Positions 8,821 to 19,042 of a stretch of DNA of 64,000 nt are shown here, in pieces. The stretch is from Flavobacterium frigidimaris (GTDB lineage Bacteria > Bacteroidota > Bacteroidia > Flavobacteriales > Flavobacteriaceae). The notes under the pieces are model-generated. The model made no database searches and was not told the origin of the DNA. It saw nothing but the letters and a program-made list of their open reading frames with translations. The translations under genes and the position numbers were made by a program. How positions within the stretch are numbered: position 1 is the stretch's first letter; each line of letters begins with the position of its first letter. Location of the stretch: NCBI GenBank assembly GCA_900129595.1, contig FQWG01000001.1, positions 1 through 64,000 on the forward strand. Reading direction: 5' to 3'.

Positions 8821-10929
8821 ATGTCTAATAATCTCCTTGAAACCCCAATTGAATACTTAAAAGGTGTTGGTCCCAATCGTGGCCAATTACTTCGTAAGGA
8901 ATTGGGCATTCATAAATATCGGGATTTAGTCAATTTTTTTCCGAACAGATATATTGACAGAACACGTTATTATAAGATTAATGAACTTCAAAACACAGGT
9001 GCAGAGGTTCAGATTATTGGAAAAATCATTAATATAAAAACAGTTGAATTTGCCAAAAACAAGAAACGTCTGGTTGCCACTTTCGTGGATGATACGGGGC
9101 AAATTGATCTCAATTGGTTTCAGGGACATAAATGGATAAGGGAAAGTCTGAAACTCAATGAAGTTTGCGTAATTTTTGGAAAATGTTCTGTTTACGGAAG
9201 CCAGTTTAGCATGGCGCATCCGGAAATCGAGCTGTTAAGCGATCATGAAAAAAGCCTTCGCTCTGCCATGCAAGCCGTTTATCCTTCGACCGAAACCCTT
9301 ACCAATAGAGGTGTTTCGAACAGAACGATCAATAAAATGATGGAGCAGTTGTTTATTGAAACACAGGCTTTATTTACCGAGACTTTTCCGCCTTACTTAA
9401 TCGAAGAGTTAAAACTGATTTCAAAAAGAGCCGCTTTATTCAACATCCATTTTCCCAAAAGTACTGATGCTTTGGCAAAAGCCCAATTTCGACTGAAGTT
9501 TGAAGAATTATTCTTTATTCAATTGCAGTTGATTACTAAAAACCTGATTCGGAAACATAAAATAAAAGGACATCCGTTTACAAAAGTGGGCGAACTTTTT
9601 AATGATTTTTACCAGAACCATCTTCCTTTTCAGCTTACCAATGCGCAGAAAAGAGTAGTCAAAGAAATTCGTTCAGATATGGGAAGTAACGCCCAAATGA
9701 ACCGATTACTGCAAGGTGACGTGGGTTCAGGAAAAACTATTGTGGCTTTTTTGAGTATGCTTTTGGCAATAGACAATGGTTTTCAGGCTTGTTTGATGGC
9801 GCCAACTGAAATTCTGGCCAATCAGCATTTTATTGGATTGTCTGAGTTGGCTGAAACCTTAAATCTTAATATAAAAATACTAACCGGTTCTACTAAAATC
9901 GCCGCAAGAAGAATCATTCATGAAGAGCTTGAAAACGGAAGTTTACATATCATTATCGGTACTCATGCTTTGCTTGAAGATAAAGTAAAATTTCAAAATC
10001 TAGGCTTGGCAGTTATCGATGAGCAGCATCGTTTTGGAGTAGAGCAAAGATCTAAATTGTGGAAAAAGAATGAAATTCCGCCACATGTTTTAGTAATGAC
10101 CGCAACTCCTATTCCAAGAACGTTGGCGATGAGTTTGTATGGTGATTTGGATATTTCAGTAATTGATGAATTGCCACCGGGCAGAAAACCAATTCAAACC
10201 GTACACAGATTTGACAGCAATCGTCTGAAAGTCTGGAAATTTTTAAGGGATGAAATCGCCTTGGGAAGACAAATTTATATTGTTTACCCGCTGATCCAGG
10301 AATCTGAGAAAATGGATTTCAAAGATCTAATGGACGGTTACGAAAGTATTTCACGTGATTTTCCGCTCCCGCAATATTCGATTTCGATATTACACGGTAA
10401 AATGAAACCTGCAGATAAAGATGCCGAAATGAAACGCTTTTCTGAAGGCAAAACCAATATAATGGTAGCAACAACTGTAATTGAAGTTGGTGTAAATGTA
10501 CCAAATGCGAGTGTAATGATCATCGAAAGCGCAGAACGTTTCGGTTTATCACAATTGCATCAGCTGCGCGGTCGTGTAGGTCGTGGAGCTGAACAAAGTT
10601 ATTGTATTCTAATGACAAGCTTTAAACTAAGTTCTGACAGTAAAACCAGAATGGAAACTATGGTTCAGACAAATGATGGTTTCGAAATTGCCGAAGTCGA
10701 TCTTAAACTTCGGGGTCCAGGTGACTTAATGGGCACACAGCAAAGCGGTGTTTTAAACCTTCAGATTGCTGATATTGTACGTGACAGGGATATTTTGGGT
10801 CTTGCCCGAAACTACGCCATGAAGATTCTTAAAGAAGACGCACCTTTACAAAAACCGGAACACGCTGTGTTAAAAGCCGTTTTTATAGAATTGACAAAAA
10901 AGAAAAATATCTGGAATTATATTAGTTAG
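8821..10929 (+). CDS. recG: ATP-dependent DNA helicase RecG
   Basis: The product has 702 residues, the usual RecG length. An N-terminal wedge/OB domain (ETPIEYLKGVGPNRGQLL) is followed by the superfamily 2 motor. Walker A is GDVGSGKT near residue 299, motif II is DEQH near 400, and motif III is MTATPIPRTLAMSLYGDLD. The C-terminal block RGRVGRGAEQSYC is motif VI. RecG remodels stalled replication forks and Holliday junctions. It is monocistronic here. The leader carries a 30-bp repeat shared with the efflux permease gene. Confidence 0.97.
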   Translation: MSNNLLETPIEYLKGVGPNRGQLLRKELGIHKYRDLVNFFPNRYIDRTRYYKINELQNTGAEVQIIGKIINIKTVEFAKNKKRLVATFVDDTGQIDLNWFQGHKWIRESLKLNEVCVIFGKCSVYGSQFSMAHPEIELLSDHEKSLRSAMQAVYPSTETLTNRGVSNRTINKMMEQLFIETQALFTETFPPYLIEELKLISKRAALFNIHFPKSTDALAKAQFRLKFEELFFIQLQLITKNLIRKHKIKGHPFTKVGELFNDFYQNHLPFQLTNAQKRVVKEIRSDMGSNAQMNRLLQGDVGSGKTIVAFLSMLLAIDNGFQACLMAPTEILANQHFIGLSELAETLNLNIKILTGSTKIAARRIIHEELENGSLHIIIGTHALLEDKVKFQNLGLAVIDEQHRFGVEQRSKLWKKNEIPPHVLVMTATPIPRTLAMSLYGDLDISVIDELPPGRKPIQTVHRFDSNRLKVWKFLRDEIALGRQIYIVYPLIQESEKMDFKDLMDGYESISRDFPLPQYSISILHGKMKPADKDAEMKRFSEGKTNIMVATTVIEVGVNVPNASVMIIESAERFGLSQLHQLRGRVGRGAEQSYCILMTSFKLSSDSKTRMETMVQTNDGFEIAEVDLKLRGPGDLMGTQQSGVLNLQIADIVRDRDILGLARNYAMKILKEDAPLQKPEHAVLKAVFIELTKKKNIWNYIS

Positions 10930-11392
10930 GAAAGGTTCAAAGTGGCAAAGGAACAAAGGGACAAAGGCTTGGAGTGTTAAGTAAAGACACTAAGAGGCTG
11001 AGACGCTAAGATTCTAAGTTTTTTTTAGAACAAACATTTAGAATTTGGAATTTTAAAAATTGGGATTTCTAAAAACTTTCTCCTGTTTCAAGACCTAAAA
11101 CCTTCAATATGAAGCAGTTTTTTATATAAGAATTCTACAAACTTTGTTAAAATCAGGAACGGATTATCTAATCCCAAAATTAAAACAGTAAAAATAAATT
11201 CAACCTTATTAAACCTTTTTCCGCAAAGCATATCTAATTACAAAAAAGAAGCGAACAAAGCTGTTAAAAGACATTTAAAATTAACATTATACAAGTGTTA
11301 AATAAAACACAACATCTTTCGTTTTCATTTCAAAAAGTTAATTTTGTTGGCTTACTAAAAACACATACCAAAAAAACATTTACCTCAATTTT
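10930..11392. other. Non-coding interval with a dispersed repeat, ahead of the efflux operon
   Basis: No gene was seen. The left part (10983-11028) is copy B of the dispersed repeat, with three ACTAAG/GCTAAG-type units and a run of eight T. The right part contains the likely promoter of the efflux operon at 11339-11346. Confidence 0.6.
11339..11346 (+). promoter_or_regulatory. Possible -7 box of the RND efflux operon
   Basis: TAATTTTG fits the Bacteroidota -7 consensus TAnnTTTG and lies 47 bases ahead of the adaptor ATG. No exact TTG is found about 19 bases upstream, only TTTC, so the call is tentative. Confidence 0.4.
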
Positions 11393-12454
11393 ATGAAAGT
11401 AAAAAACCTTATTTATGCCCTGCTGATTATATGCATCGGAGGATTTATCACCTATAGAATAGTTTCGAATAAAAAGAAAAATGACGAATCTAAAAATTTT
11501 GGAGACAAAGACAAACCAACCACAGTAACGGGAATTATAGTAAAAACTGCCACTTTCGATAATAACTTATCCCTGTCAGGATCTATTGAAGCAAATGAAC
11601 AAATAGAAATTCATAGTGAAGTTTCGGGAATTGTTGAAGGGATTTATTTTACTGAGGGTAGTTTTGTAAATAAAGGCCAGGTTCTGTTTAAGGTAAATGA
11701 TATCGAACTTAAAGCTCAATTAAGACAGGCTGTAACCAAAGAAGGTCTGGCTGGTGAAAACGAAAGAAGAGCCAAATTATTGCTTCAGAAAGAGGCTATT
11801 AGTCAGGAAGAATTTGATGTTGCCAATGCTGATTATGCTTCGATGAAAGCACAAACACAATTAATAAGAGCACAAATTGCAAAAACGGCTGTAAAAGCAC
11901 CTTTCTCAGGTAAAATTGGTTTGCGTTCTATATCACCTGGAACTTATATTACGCCAACCGTTTTGGTGGCCAAATTAGTAAATACAGGAAAATTAAAAAT
12001 TACATTTTCTGTTCCTGAAAAATATGCTTCGCAAATAAAATCGGGTTCAACAATCGATTTCTCGGTTTCAGGATCAGATAAAGTGTATAATGCAAAGATT
12101 TATGCGATTGAACCGGAAGTTGAAGTAGCAACACGTACTTTAAAAATTCGCGCTATTGCAGATAATATCGACGGAAAACTTTTTCCTGGAACTTTTGCTG
12201 ATGTAAAACTACCTTTAAACACCATTAAAGATGCCATAGTGGTACCTTCAGAAGCAATTGTACCTGTTCAGAGCGGTAAAAAAGTGTATGTAGCCAATAT
12301 GGGGAAAGCCAAAGAAGTGATGGTTGATGCTACTACAAGAACCGATTCTTCGATTTTGATTTTATCAGGATTAAAAGCCGGAGACACCTTGATTACCAGT
12401 GGCGTAATGTCATTAAAAAATGAGGCATCTATAAAAGTTAAAGTAAAAAAATAA
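11393..12454 (+). CDS. RND efflux periplasmic adaptor (membrane fusion protein)
   Basis: A 353-residue protein with one N-terminal anchor segment (LIYALLIICIGGFITYRIV). The lipoyl/barrel-sandwich half-motif GSIEANEQIEIHSEVSGIV is followed by an alpha-hairpin and then VKAPFSGKIGLRSISPGTYI, the second half. This order is typical of HlyD/MexA-type adaptors. It bridges the inner-membrane pump and the TolC channel encoded next in the operon. The substrate range cannot be read from sequence. It is the first gene of the operon 11393-17069. Confidence 0.93.
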   Translation: MKVKNLIYALLIICIGGFITYRIVSNKKKNDESKNFGDKDKPTTVTGIIVKTATFDNNLSLSGSIEANEQIEIHSEVSGIVEGIYFTEGSFVNKGQVLFKVNDIELKAQLRQAVTKEGLAGENERRAKLLLQKEAISQEEFDVANADYASMKAQTQLIRAQIAKTAVKAPFSGKIGLRSISPGTYITPTVLVAKLVNTGKLKITFSVPEKYASQIKSGSTIDFSVSGSDKVYNAKIYAIEPEVEVATRTLKIRAIADNIDGKLFPGTFADVKLPLNTIKDAIVVPSEAIVPVQSGKKVYVANMGKAKEVMVDATTRTDSSILILSGLKAGDTLITSGVMSLKNEASIKVKVKK

Positions 12455-12583
12455 TTTTAAGTTAAGAGTTATGGGTTATGAGTTAGATCTGAGTTATAGG
12501 TTTTAAGCTTCAAGTCTTATTTCTATTTTCTTTATTCTATTTTCTAAAATCTAAAATCTGAACTCTAAAATCCAAAATCTCAC
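12455..12583. repeat. Repeat-rich spacer with the 30-bp repeat (copy 2)
   Basis: Positions 12460-12502 hold imperfect GAGTTAT/GGGTTAT units. Positions 12526-12555 are identical to 8763-8792. Positions 12545-12580 continue with CTAAAATC-type units up to the permease start. The spacer separates adaptor and permease inside what is otherwise a tight operon. Confidence 0.6.
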
Positions 12584-15500
12584 ATGAGTTTATCTACTAC
12601 TAGTATAAAAAGACCTGTTTTAACCATTGTACTGAATCTTTTGATTATTCTATTCGGTTTCATTGGTTATACGTTTTTGGGTGTTCGCGAATTTCCTTCG
12701 ATCGACCCTGCACAGGTTTCCATTAGAACCAATTATACAGGAGCCAATTCTGACATTATAGAATCACAAATCACAGAACCTCTTGAAAAAGCTGTAAATG
12801 CAATTGATGGGATTCGAAACATCACATCATCCAGTAATCAGGGAAGCAGTAATATTACCATCGAATTTAATCTGGATAAAAATCTTGAAGAAGCAGCAAA
12901 TGATGTTCGTGACAAGGTTTCGCAAGCTGTTCGAAGCCTGCCTCAGGATATTGATGCGCCGCCTGTAGTTTCTAAAGCCGATGCTGACAGTGAATCTATT
13001 ATTTCGATGACTGTACAGAGTGACAGCCGAAGTTCTTTGGAATTAAGTGATTATGCCGAAAATGTTATTTCGCAGCGTTTAGAAACGATTCCCGGAGTAA
13101 GTGGTGTTCAAATTTGGGGACAAAAACGTTACGCAATGCGTTTGTGGATTGATCCTATAAAATTAAACGCTTATAACTGCACGGTTTCTGATGTTCGAAA
13201 TGCCTTAAACGCACAAAACGTAGAATTACCATCTGGAAAATTAACCGGAAACAATACAGAATTAACGGTAAAGACCATTGGAAATCTTTCGAAACCGGAA
13301 GAATTTAATAATATTATCATCCGGACAGACGGGGATAAAATTGTCCGTTTGAGCGATGTTGGCGGTGCTGAACTAGGCCCTGAAAATATCGAAACATCTT
13401 TAACATCCTCAGGGCTTCCTATGATTGGTATGGCCATTGTGCCAATGCCGGGAGCCAATTACCTTGATATTTCGAAAGAATTTTACAAAAAATATGATGC
13501 TTTAAAAAAGGATCTTCCAAAGGATATTAAACTAAATATCGCACTTGACAATACCCTTTTCGTAAAAAAATCGGTACATGAAGTAGCCGAAACTTTGGGG
13601 ATTTCGATTATTCTGGTAATCATCATTATCTATTTGTTTTTTAGGGATTGGGCCATTGCATTCAGGCCTTTAATTGATATTCCGGTGTCTTTAATTGCTA
13701 CGTTTTTTATTATGTGGCTTTTTGGATTCTCAATCAACGTATTAACCTTATTGGCAATTGTATTGGCAACCGGTCTGGTAGTTGATGACGGAATTGTAGT
13801 AACCGAAAATATCTTCAAAAAAGTCGAAGAAGGAATGTCGCCTATCGAAGCAGCTATAAAAGGTTCTAACGAAATTTTCTATGCCGTAATTTCAATTTCC
13901 GTTACACTTGCTGCAGTATTCCTGCCTGTAATTTTCTTAGAAGGTTTCGTAGGCCGACTCTTTCGGGAATTTGGGGTCGTGATTGGCGCCGCGGTATTAA
14001 TTTCGGCTTTTGTATCGTTGACTTTAACGCCAATGCTGAATGCTTATTTAATGAAAGGCGGAGAACAGAAAAAATCGAAATTCTACATAAAAACCGAACC
14101 ATTTTTCGAAAAATTAAATAGCGGATATGCTGAATCTCTAGCCCGATTCATGGAAAAAAAATGGATCTCCTTCCCTATTCTTATTGCTTGTTTTGGATTG
14201 ATTTATTTATTTTTTACCATACTCCCAAAAGAAACTGCACCTTATGATGACCGTAGTTCGGTAACGATGCGTATGACAACTCCTGAAGGTTCATCTTATG
14301 ATTATACCAACCGTTTTATGCAGGAAATGTCAAGATTGGTTGATGATTCTATCCCGGAGAAAAAAGTAAGTTTAGTTATTACCGCTGGAGGTTCCGGAGG
14401 TTCAGCCACAAATTCAGGTTTTATCAGACTTTCACTAAAAGAACCAAACGAAAGAAACAAGTCTCAAAAAGAAATTGCGGATCAGTTAACCAAATGGACT
14501 AAAAAATACCCGGATGCTAAAACATCTGTAATTCAGCAGCCTACCATTGCCGTAAACCGACGTGGCGGACTTCCGATTCAGTACATTATTCAGGCTCCTA
14601 ATTTTGAAAAACTAAGAGAAAAAATTCCTCTTTTCATGAGTGAAGTGGGTAAAAGTGATGTTTTCTCGACTTCAGATGTCAATTTAAAATTTAATAAACC
14701 TGAAATCAACGTAAGTATCGATCGCGAAAAGGCCGAGAGTTTAGGAATATCAATTATGGATATCGCTCAGACTTTGCAGCTTTCTTTAAGCGGGCAGCGT
14801 TTTGGATATTTCATTAAAAACGGAAAACAATATCAGGTTATTGGTCAGTTTGATCAAAAAGACCGTTCGAAACCATTGGATTTAACTTCAATGTTTGTTA
14901 GAAACAAATCCGGTCAGTTGATTCAGATGGATAATGTCGTAAAAGTCGAAGAGCAAAGTAACCCGCCACAATTGTATCATAATAACAGATACATGTCAGC
15001 AACAGTTTCTGCAGGTTTGGCGCCGGGCAAAAGTATCAGCGACGGTATAAAAGAAATGGATCGAATTAAAGCTAAAGTTTTAGATCAGAGTTTTACCACC
15101 GATTTAAGTGGAGAATCACGAGATTTTGTCGAAAGCAGTTCGAATACTTCTTTTGCTTTTGGATTGGCTTTGTTATTAATCTTTTTGATTCTTGCAGCAC
15201 AATTCGAGAGTTTTATCGATCCGTTGATTATTATTCTCACCGTGCCAATGGCCGTTGCAGGAGCTTTATTCTCCTTATGGCTATTCAATCAAACCTGGAA
15301 TATTTTCAGTCAGATTGGTACCGTAATGCTTATTGGTCTGGTAACTAAAAATGGTATTTTGATTGTGGAGTTTGCCAATCAGCTGCGAGAACAGGGAAAA
15401 CCAAAAATGGAAGCAATCCTTGAAGCATCAGAAGCACGTTTACGCCCAATTTTAATGACCAGTTTGGCCATTGCCTTAGGTGCATTACCAATCGCAATGT

Positions 15501-15682
15501 CACTTGGAGCAGCGTCTACCAGTAGAATTGGGATGGGAGTTGTTATTGTTGGAGGAACAATTTTCTCATTGGCACTGACACTTTTTGTAATTCCGGCAAT
15601 TTATTTGATGTGGTCTAAAGCCAGAAAACATTATCCTGAATTTGATCATATCGAAGAATACGAAAGAGAGAGCCATAAATAG
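12584..15682 (+). CDS. RND efflux permease (HAE1/AcrB type)
   Basis: The 1032-residue length and fold are standard for hydrophobe/amphiphile efflux-1 pumps. It has twelve membrane segments with two large periplasmic loops. N-terminal SIKRPVLTIVLNLLIILFG is the first helix. The proton-relay Asp pair is present in ATGLVVDDGIVVTENI (helix 4). GLVTKNGILIVEFANQ is the corresponding helix 10 motif. It uses the proton gradient to expel small molecules through adaptor and TolC. The substrate is unknown. It is preceded by the repeat-rich spacer. Confidence 0.96.
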   Translation: MSLSTTSIKRPVLTIVLNLLIILFGFIGYTFLGVREFPSIDPAQVSIRTNYTGANSDIIESQITEPLEKAVNAIDGIRNITSSSNQGSSNITIEFNLDKNLEEAANDVRDKVSQAVRSLPQDIDAPPVVSKADADSESIISMTVQSDSRSSLELSDYAENVISQRLETIPGVSGVQIWGQKRYAMRLWIDPIKLNAYNCTVSDVRNALNAQNVELPSGKLTGNNTELTVKTIGNLSKPEEFNNIIIRTDGDKIVRLSDVGGAELGPENIETSLTSSGLPMIGMAIVPMPGANYLDISKEFYKKYDALKKDLPKDIKLNIALDNTLFVKKSVHEVAETLGISIILVIIIIYLFFRDWAIAFRPLIDIPVSLIATFFIMWLFGFSINVLTLLAIVLATGLVVDDGIVVTENIFKKVEEGMSPIEAAIKGSNEIFYAVISISVTLAAVFLPVIFLEGFVGRLFREFGVVIGAAVLISAFVSLTLTPMLNAYLMKGGEQKKSKFYIKTEPFFEKLNSGYAESLARFMEKKWISFPILIACFGLIYLFFTILPKETAPYDDRSSVTMRMTTPEGSSYDYTNRFMQEMSRLVDDSIPEKKVSLVITAGGSGGSATNSGFIRLSLKEPNERNKSQKEIADQLTKWTKKYPDAKTSVIQQPTIAVNRRGGLPIQYIIQAPNFEKLREKIPLFMSEVGKSDVFSTSDVNLKFNKPEINVSIDREKAESLGISIMDIAQTLQLSLSGQRFGYFIKNGKQYQVIGQFDQKDRSKPLDLTSMFVRNKSGQLIQMDNVVKVEEQSNPPQLYHNNRYMSATVSAGLAPGKSISDGIKEMDRIKAKVLDQSFTTDLSGESRDFVESSSNTSFAFGLALLLIFLILAAQFESFIDPLIIILTVPMAVAGALFSLWLFNQTWNIFSQIGTVMLIGLVTKNGILIVEFANQLREQGKPKMEAILEASEARLRPILMTSLAIALGALPIAMSLGAASTSRIGMGVVIVGGTIFSLALTLFVIPAIYLMWSKARKHYPEFDHIEEYERESHK

Positions 15683-15758
15683 ATATTAAAATTTGAAATA
15701 ATATAGCAGCTGTGAATTTCGTTTTTAAAATGTCCATTCGCAGCTAACCATTCATCAT

Positions 15759-17069
15759 ATGAAAACTAAAATAACATTAATAAGTCTCGTTTTATTTTTG
15801 TTTTGTGTAGCAAAAAGCAGCGCACAGGAAATCCTGACTATCGAAGACGCTATGAAAATAGCTTTAGAAAATAACTTCGAAATTAAGATTGCTAAAAATA
15901 ATTCAACAATAAGCGAAACCAACGTAACTATTGGAAATGCTGGTCTTCTGCCAACTGCAACAGCTAATATTGTAGATAATAACAGCGTTACCAACTCAAC
16001 ACAGGTACGTCAGGACGGAACATCTACTACATTAAATAATGCAAAAAACAACAGTTTAACGTATGGAGTTAGTTTAGGCTGGACTGTTTTTGACGGAATG
16101 AGAATGTTTGCCAGATACGATCAGTTAAAAGAGCTTCAAAAATTAGGCGATGCCGAACTAAAAAGAACGGTTTTAATGAAAATTGGTCAGGTAAATTCAG
16201 CTTATTATGATTTAGTGCAGCAACAACAGCAGTTATCAGCTTTAGATACTACAATTGTAATTTCTAAACAAAGAGTTCAATTGGCGCAAAACCGTTTCAC
16301 GATTGGTAAAGCTTCAAAATTAGAAGTTTTAAATGCGCAGGTTGATTTAAACACCGATCAGGTTGCTTTATTAAGACAAAAAGAATCCTATAAAAATGCC
16401 AAAATTTTACTGAATCAGTATTTAGCACGTGATCCACAAATCGATTTTACAGTAACTGATTTGGTCACTGTAGATAATAAACTGGTTTTGATAGATTTAA
16501 TGGATCTGGCAAAAAAACAGAATCCGGCTTTAGAAGCGCAGGTTATCAATAAACGTATTGCAGAATTACAACTTAAACAAGTAAAAGCAAGCCGATATCC
16601 AACCGTAAATCTAACTTCAGGTTATAATTTTTCTGAAAGCCAGTCGAGTCTTGGATTTACAAGCGAAAACTCTTCAAAAGGTTTTAATTATGGTTTTAAT
16701 GCTTCGCTGAATATTTTTGATGGATTGAATCAGCATCGAAATGAAAAAGTAGCCAAACTGCAAATTGAAAACTCTCAAATTGCCATTGAGCAACAAAGTA
16801 TGATTTTGAATACGCAATTGAGCACGGCTTTTCAAACCTATTTAACCAACTTAGAACTAATAGACTTAGAAGAAGATAATCAAGCAATTGCCAAACAAAA
16901 CTTAGATATTACGCTTGATAAATTCAGAATAGGAACCATTACAACCCTTGATTTCAGAACGGCGCAATTGAATTATGTAAACGCAAAAGTACGTTACAGC
17001 AACGCACAATATGAGGCAAAATTATCTGAAATTGCATTGAAAGAATTAGCCGGAAATATTAATTTTTAA
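15759..17069 (+). CDS. TolC family outer-membrane efflux protein
   Basis: A 436-residue protein. The signal peptide (ITLISLVLFLFCVAKSSAQ) is followed by two repeats of the outer-membrane efflux protein fold (PF02321). The first starts LTIEDAMKIALENNFEIKIAK, the second around LMDLAKKQNPALEAQVIN. It forms the trimeric outer-membrane channel of the tripartite pump encoded just upstream. It ends 28 bases before the bestrophin gene, which may be in the same transcript. Confidence 0.94.
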   Translation: MKTKITLISLVLFLFCVAKSSAQEILTIEDAMKIALENNFEIKIAKNNSTISETNVTIGNAGLLPTATANIVDNNSVTNSTQVRQDGTSTTLNNAKNNSLTYGVSLGWTVFDGMRMFARYDQLKELQKLGDAELKRTVLMKIGQVNSAYYDLVQQQQQLSALDTTIVISKQRVQLAQNRFTIGKASKLEVLNAQVDLNTDQVALLRQKESYKNAKILLNQYLARDPQIDFTVTDLVTVDNKLVLIDLMDLAKKQNPALEAQVINKRIAELQLKQVKASRYPTVNLTSGYNFSESQSSLGFTSENSSKGFNYGFNASLNIFDGLNQHRNEKVAKLQIENSQIAIEQQSMILNTQLSTAFQTYLTNLELIDLEEDNQAIAKQNLDITLDKFRIGTITTLDFRTAQLNYVNAKVRYSNAQYEAKLSEIALKELAGNINF

Positions 17070-17097
17070 AGTAAATTTGATTTCAAAACGAACATAA

Positions 17098-17961
17098 ATG
17101 ATCTCATATAATACTAAAGACTGGTTTACTTTTATTTTTCATATTCATAAATCAGATACCGTTAGAAAGTTATTTCCTGTAATGATCGCGATCGGAATCT
17201 ACTCTTCTATTATTGGATATCTCGAAATTGCTTATTTTAAAGTAGGTAAAAACGATTATATCCATAACATCCCGATTATGCACGGTATGTTGGGTTTTGT
17301 GATTTCGTTACTGCTTGTTTTCAGAACCAATACAGCCTACGATCGTTGGTGGGAAGGGCGAAAATTATGGGGAGGTCTTGTAAATAATAGCCGTAATCTG
17401 GCGATCAAGCTTTCTGCAATGCTTAAAGATGAGAATGATCGAAAGTTTTTCAGAAAATTCATTCCTACTTATGCTGAAATTTTACACAAACACCTGCATG
17501 ATTCTGAAACGAGTAAACAGCTTTTTGACGATGTAGATCTTGAAATTGATCATCATAAGCACAAACCGAATCAGGTAAAAAGAATGATGTTTCATAAAAT
17601 GAATGACCTGTATGATTCAAAAAAGATTACAGGAGATCAACTCATTATTCTAAACCAGGAATTACAAGCTTTTACGGATATATGCGGTGCCTGTGAGAGA
17701 ATCAAAAACACGCCTATTCCCTACTCTTACAGCGCTTTTATAAAAAAATTCATTTTTATTTACACCATGACGCTGCCCTTTGGTTATTCTATTAGTCTTG
17801 GGTATTTTGTAGCTCCGGTCGTTGTTTTTATTTTTTACGTACTGGCGAGTTTAGAACTTATTGCCGAAGAAATTGAAGATCCGTTTGGAGACGATGAAAA
17901 TGATTTACCCACAAAAAAAATAGCAGAAAACATCAAAAAGCACGTTGAAGAACTAATTTAA
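17098..17961 (+). CDS. Bestrophin family anion channel (UPF0187)
   Basis: A 287-residue membrane protein with the bestrophin signature NTAYDRWWEGRKLWGGLVNNSR near residues 79-100 and the later block LIAEEIEDPFGDDENDLP. Bacterial bestrophins are pentameric, often cation-leaning channels; family PF01062. Here it follows an RND efflux operon by 28 bases and precedes an AraC regulator on the same strand, with no obvious mechanistic link to either. Confidence 0.92.
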   Translation: MISYNTKDWFTFIFHIHKSDTVRKLFPVMIAIGIYSSIIGYLEIAYFKVGKNDYIHNIPIMHGMLGFVISLLLVFRTNTAYDRWWEGRKLWGGLVNNSRNLAIKLSAMLKDENDRKFFRKFIPTYAEILHKHLHDSETSKQLFDDVDLEIDHHKHKPNQVKRMMFHKMNDLYDSKKITGDQLIILNQELQAFTDICGACERIKNTPIPYSYSAFIKKFIFIYTMTLPFGYSISLGYFVAPVVVFIFYVLASLELIAEEIEDPFGDDENDLPTKKIAENIKKHVEELI

Positions 17962-18033
17962 TTAAACGTTAAATGTGATTTTTATATTCAAATTTTGATT
18001 AAATTTAAAGACTTTACTTAAAATTTAACCACA

Positions 18034-18957
18034 ATGAATAACCAACGTGCTTTAATTCATCCTCCGCATTTATCGAACGAAAAATCATTAAAAACACTTG
18101 TCGAAAACAGGACGGTTTATACTTTAAATCATTGTGAGCTCAATATTTTCGAAACGTATGAATCTTCGACTCTGGTTCCTCTAAAATTTAATGATTTTGT
18201 AGTAACGAGTATGCTTCGCGGCAAAAAAGTAATGCATCTTTTTGATGAACCCGGATTTGATTATCTGCCGGGAGAAACCGTTGTGATTCCCTCCAATGTA
18301 GAAATGAAAATTGATTTTCCTGAAGCTTCAAGAGAAAATCCAACGCAATGTCTGGCACTTGCAATAGACAAACCTAAAATCACAGAAACATTAAATTTTC
18401 TGAACGAACGTTACCCAAAAGATGGTGCTGATGCGTACTGGCAGTTGAATTATCAAAACTATTTCTTTTATAATAATGTAGATCTTGCCTCAACCATCAA
18501 TAAGCTGATTAAGGAATGTATGGGCACTTCGATTACCAAAGATGCTTTGGCTGACCTGACTTTGCAGGAATTATTAATCCGCATTATACAAACGCAGACG
18601 ATAAAATCAATTGATGATGGAGTTGCAATTCAATCTAATAATCCGATTTTTGAAGTAACGGAATTTATTAAACTCAATTTAAAAGAGAATATAAACCTTA
18701 AAAGTCTTAGCGAAAAAGCCTGCATGAGCACTGCATCGTTCTATCGCTTTTTTAAAAGAGAATTAGGCATGAGTCCGATTGAGTATATTTTGAATGAAAA
18801 AATAAAGCAAGCCAAAAAATTACTCAGAAATCCCGGAATCCAGATTAACGAAGTGTGTTATTTATCCGGTTTTGAAGATGCTAATTATTTTATCCGATTG
18901 TTTAAAAAACACGAAGGAATTACTCCTAAGCAATATCAGTTACTGTATATTAATTAA
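18034..18957 (+). CDS. AraC family transcriptional regulator
   Basis: The product has 307 residues. The N-terminal two thirds resemble a ligand-binding AraC N-domain (VTSMLRGKKVMHLFDEPGFDYLPGETVVIPSN). The C-terminal hundred residues carry two helix-turn-helix motifs: LKSLSEKACMSTASFYRFFKRELG, split by the family-typical MSPIEYILNEKI, then VCYLSGFEDANYFIRLFKKHEG. It sits beside the aldehyde/alcohol dehydrogenase cluster (other strand), whose expression AraC-type proteins of this kind commonly control. That link is inference from position. Confidence 0.9.
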   Translation: MNNQRALIHPPHLSNEKSLKTLVENRTVYTLNHCELNIFETYESSTLVPLKFNDFVVTSMLRGKKVMHLFDEPGFDYLPGETVVIPSNVEMKIDFPEASRENPTQCLALAIDKPKITETLNFLNERYPKDGADAYWQLNYQNYFFYNNVDLASTINKLIKECMGTSITKDALADLTLQELLIRIIQTQTIKSIDDGVAIQSNNPIFEVTEFIKLNLKENINLKSLSEKACMSTASFYRFFKRELGMSPIEYILNEKIKQAKKLLRNPGIQINEVCYLSGFEDANYFIRLFKKHEGITPKQYQLLYIN

Positions 18958-18998
18958 GGTACTGAGATGCTGAGTTGCTAAGGTTTTTTCTTAGCTGC
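18958..18998. repeat. Dispersed intergenic repeat, copy C
   Basis: A GAGATGCTGAGTTGCTAAGG pattern followed by a T run. It is related to 171-205 and 10983-11028 and lies directly after the AraC stop. Confidence 0.45.
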
Positions 18999-19042
18999 GT
19001 AACCTTTTCCCTTCCTGTCTTATGTCTTTGAATTTAAAAAAC

